A DNA stretch of 57,260 nucleotides, from assembly GCA_000827495.1 (NCBI GenBank), contig KN817692.1:1-57260 (forward strand), written 5' to 3'. The position numbers were made by a program, and so were the translations under genes. The notes below the pieces were generated by a model that worked only from the letters and a program-made list of their open reading frames with translations, was not told the DNA's origin and made no database searches. Source of the stretch: Hypholoma sublateritium FD-334 SS-4. Lineage: Eukaryota > Basidiomycota > Agaricomycetes > Agaricales > Strophariaceae. This document shows, piece by piece, positions 55,917 to 57,260 of the stretch (its first letter is position 1; every line of letters begins with the position of its first letter).

Positions 55917-57260
55917 TTATATCATCATCTCGATGACGCTACTGTCCGACTGGGCTAAGTCTCCACCGAGAGAAGCTGCGTTGGAATCGGTGAGAGCACT
56001 GGATTGCACGAGGTCGCCTGTCACCGCCATCTGACGCTTTGATCTTGGAAGATTGCCATCCAAGCCGGCCTGAGGACGGGTGCGTTTGCGGCTTTCNGGT
56101 GGAACAGGTGGAACAGATGTAAACGCTGCGTATTTCACAGGCGCTTCTGGGACTGTGCCGCAGCTGTCTCGAGCAGCGACAAGAAGGGTTCTGAACTGCA
56201 GGTATTTTTCATTAATTTCGGCCTCTGTTGGAGGGGTGGCCTTGACAGGAAAAAGCTTCAGGATCTGTGCAATGAAAGATGCCACGGGACGCCAGTATGC
56301 AGAAAGATATCGCTCCGGGTGTTTGATGATTTTTACGAGATCGGTAACCTTGCTGTCCTTGATGCTTTTGATGCTTTCCTCATGGTGCCACAAAGCTACG
56401 CGACGAGATTTTCTGGTGCCGCCAAAACGAGCGCCGACGGGTCCAGTTGAGAAANGCATCAAGTGGAGGAGGACATAGCAAACTGATTCGAGATCGTGGT
56501 CGAGTCGGTGCGCGATGGGTTCCCGCGGTTTCATTAAAGTGACAGCCATATACGGTAGAGTGCCCTGCATATTGATTGATCAGTAATATCACAAGATAAT
56601 ACTTAAGCTGTACATACCGACNTGCTTGACTCGGGTTGATTTTTTTCGTGCGTATAATCAAAGTCAATGAGAGAACCACCTGATGCCAGATTGTACGGGA
56701 GTCCGTCTGAAGTGCAGGTATTCCCTACCTCCCAGGATACCGGCTGAGAGCCTTCTTCGGTGTTCAAAGATGTGAATAGCTGAGAAAGTCGAAGAGAAAG
56801 TGCATCATCGTCGTCGTCATCATCCTCGATAGGTGGCGACGAAGTATAATCAGCAGTGAGAGAATTTGCCGTACTGGCGAGAGCTTGCAGATTTGAACAG
56901 GCCAGTGATGCAGCAAGGATGTTCGGAAGAAACCTGACGAGGAGGATGTTGTTCATTGAAACGTCCCCATGTACTAACCCACATTTATCACACAGAAATT
57001 TGAGTTCTAGACGACAAATTGAGTCAGCAATCAAATCACGATGCAGTCCAAGGGCAGAATACTCACGATCAATGACATCTATGAATGCTTGCAGACATTC
57101 AATACGCGAGCGGTATGAAGTTATAGGATCGCCAATCGGTCCTGTGACAATACNACGATGGATGCGCGCCGGGCTAAGTGTAGTTATAACTGCTCTGGTT
57201 TCGTCAGTATCATGGATGTGTTCATCACCGGCCACAAATCTTGGACCAAGGATTTTCAAG
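55917..57260 (-). CDS. FunK1 fungal-type protein kinase, C-terminal part, 5' truncated by window edge
   Basis: Three exon blocks are visible: the right edge to 57067, 57006-56618 and 56564-55917. The sequence 'VTGPIGDPITSYRS' precedes the catalytic loop 'HGDVSMNNILL' (His, Asp and Asn in place). The metal-binding segment 'GGSLIDFDYTHE' follows, then 'GTLPYMAVTLM' and 'HRLDHDLESVCYVLLHLM'. This arrangement is the FunK1 family (fungal-type kinase domain), expanded in Agaricomycetes and of unknown substrate. The 60-bp intron at 57007-57066 is in frame and open, so a naive model would translate it. The C-terminus ends with a basic patch ('RKRTRPQ', 'RSKRQM') and an acidic-Ser tail. The ATP-binding N-lobe lies outside the window. 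Confidence 0.82.

Noticed and set aside
1..57260. tRNA, rRNA and CRISPR signals
   Set aside because: Reading both strands for T-loop GGTTCRA patterns, rRNA blocks and regular direct repeats with unique spacers gave nothing convincing.

Overview
The window reads as nuclear DNA of a filamentous basidiomycete, most likely an Agaricomycete. The signs are dense 47-75 bp GT-AG introns in nearly every gene, fungal gene families (FunK1 kinase, DUF6533 seven-helix proteins, DUF6698-like proteins, MYND proteins, F-box proteins), an iron-type GATA factor, and scattered N positions from a draft assembly. No bacterial-style operon, CRISPR array, rRNA or tRNA was found.

Layout. 0-2.2 kb: a broken DUF6698-like gene and a worn tandem repeat with a period of about 117 bp. 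2.2-5.1 kb: a 5'-incomplete membrane protein and a MYND zinc-finger gene. 6-13.6 kb: conserved housekeeping genes (ABCF ATPase, secreted phytase-like esterase, HAUS6-type augmin subunit). 13.9-25.8 kb: three paralogous genes for small secreted histidine-rich proteins, an F-box gene and several kb of decayed DNA. 26-31.4 kb: a GC-rich block with a two-finger GATA factor carrying the cysteine-rich spacer of the fungal iron repressors (SRE/URBS1/SFU1/Fep1 family). 31.4-39 kb: gene-poor, GC-rich DNA with duplicated non-coding segments. 39-51.8 kb: SnoaL-like secreted protein, RPL37, a DUF6533 protein, a second MYND gene, a GH76 mannanase, BUD20 and APN2. 53.8-57.3 kb: a coiled-coil gene of unknown function and a FunK1 kinase that runs off the right edge.

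The genes do not form one pathway. RPL37 and BUD20 both serve the 60S subunit. ABCF proteins act on ribosomes. APN2 and HAUS6 serve DNA repair and the spindle. The most unusual content is the histidine-rich family: three genes share signal peptide, intron positions and a core promoter (TATA box plus a 20-bp element identical in all three at fixed spacing). One of them lies about 2 kb beyond the 3' end of the iron-type GATA gene. That GATA gene has two unusually long introns at the same codon of its two zinc fingers, one of which holds a match to the factor family's own binding site. RPL37 starts with an ATG-only coding exon and a 7-nt microexon, and the GH76 gene has a 12-nt microexon.

Exon boundaries were derived by hand from GT/AG signals, reading frame and remembered family patterns. 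No alignment or RNA data were available.
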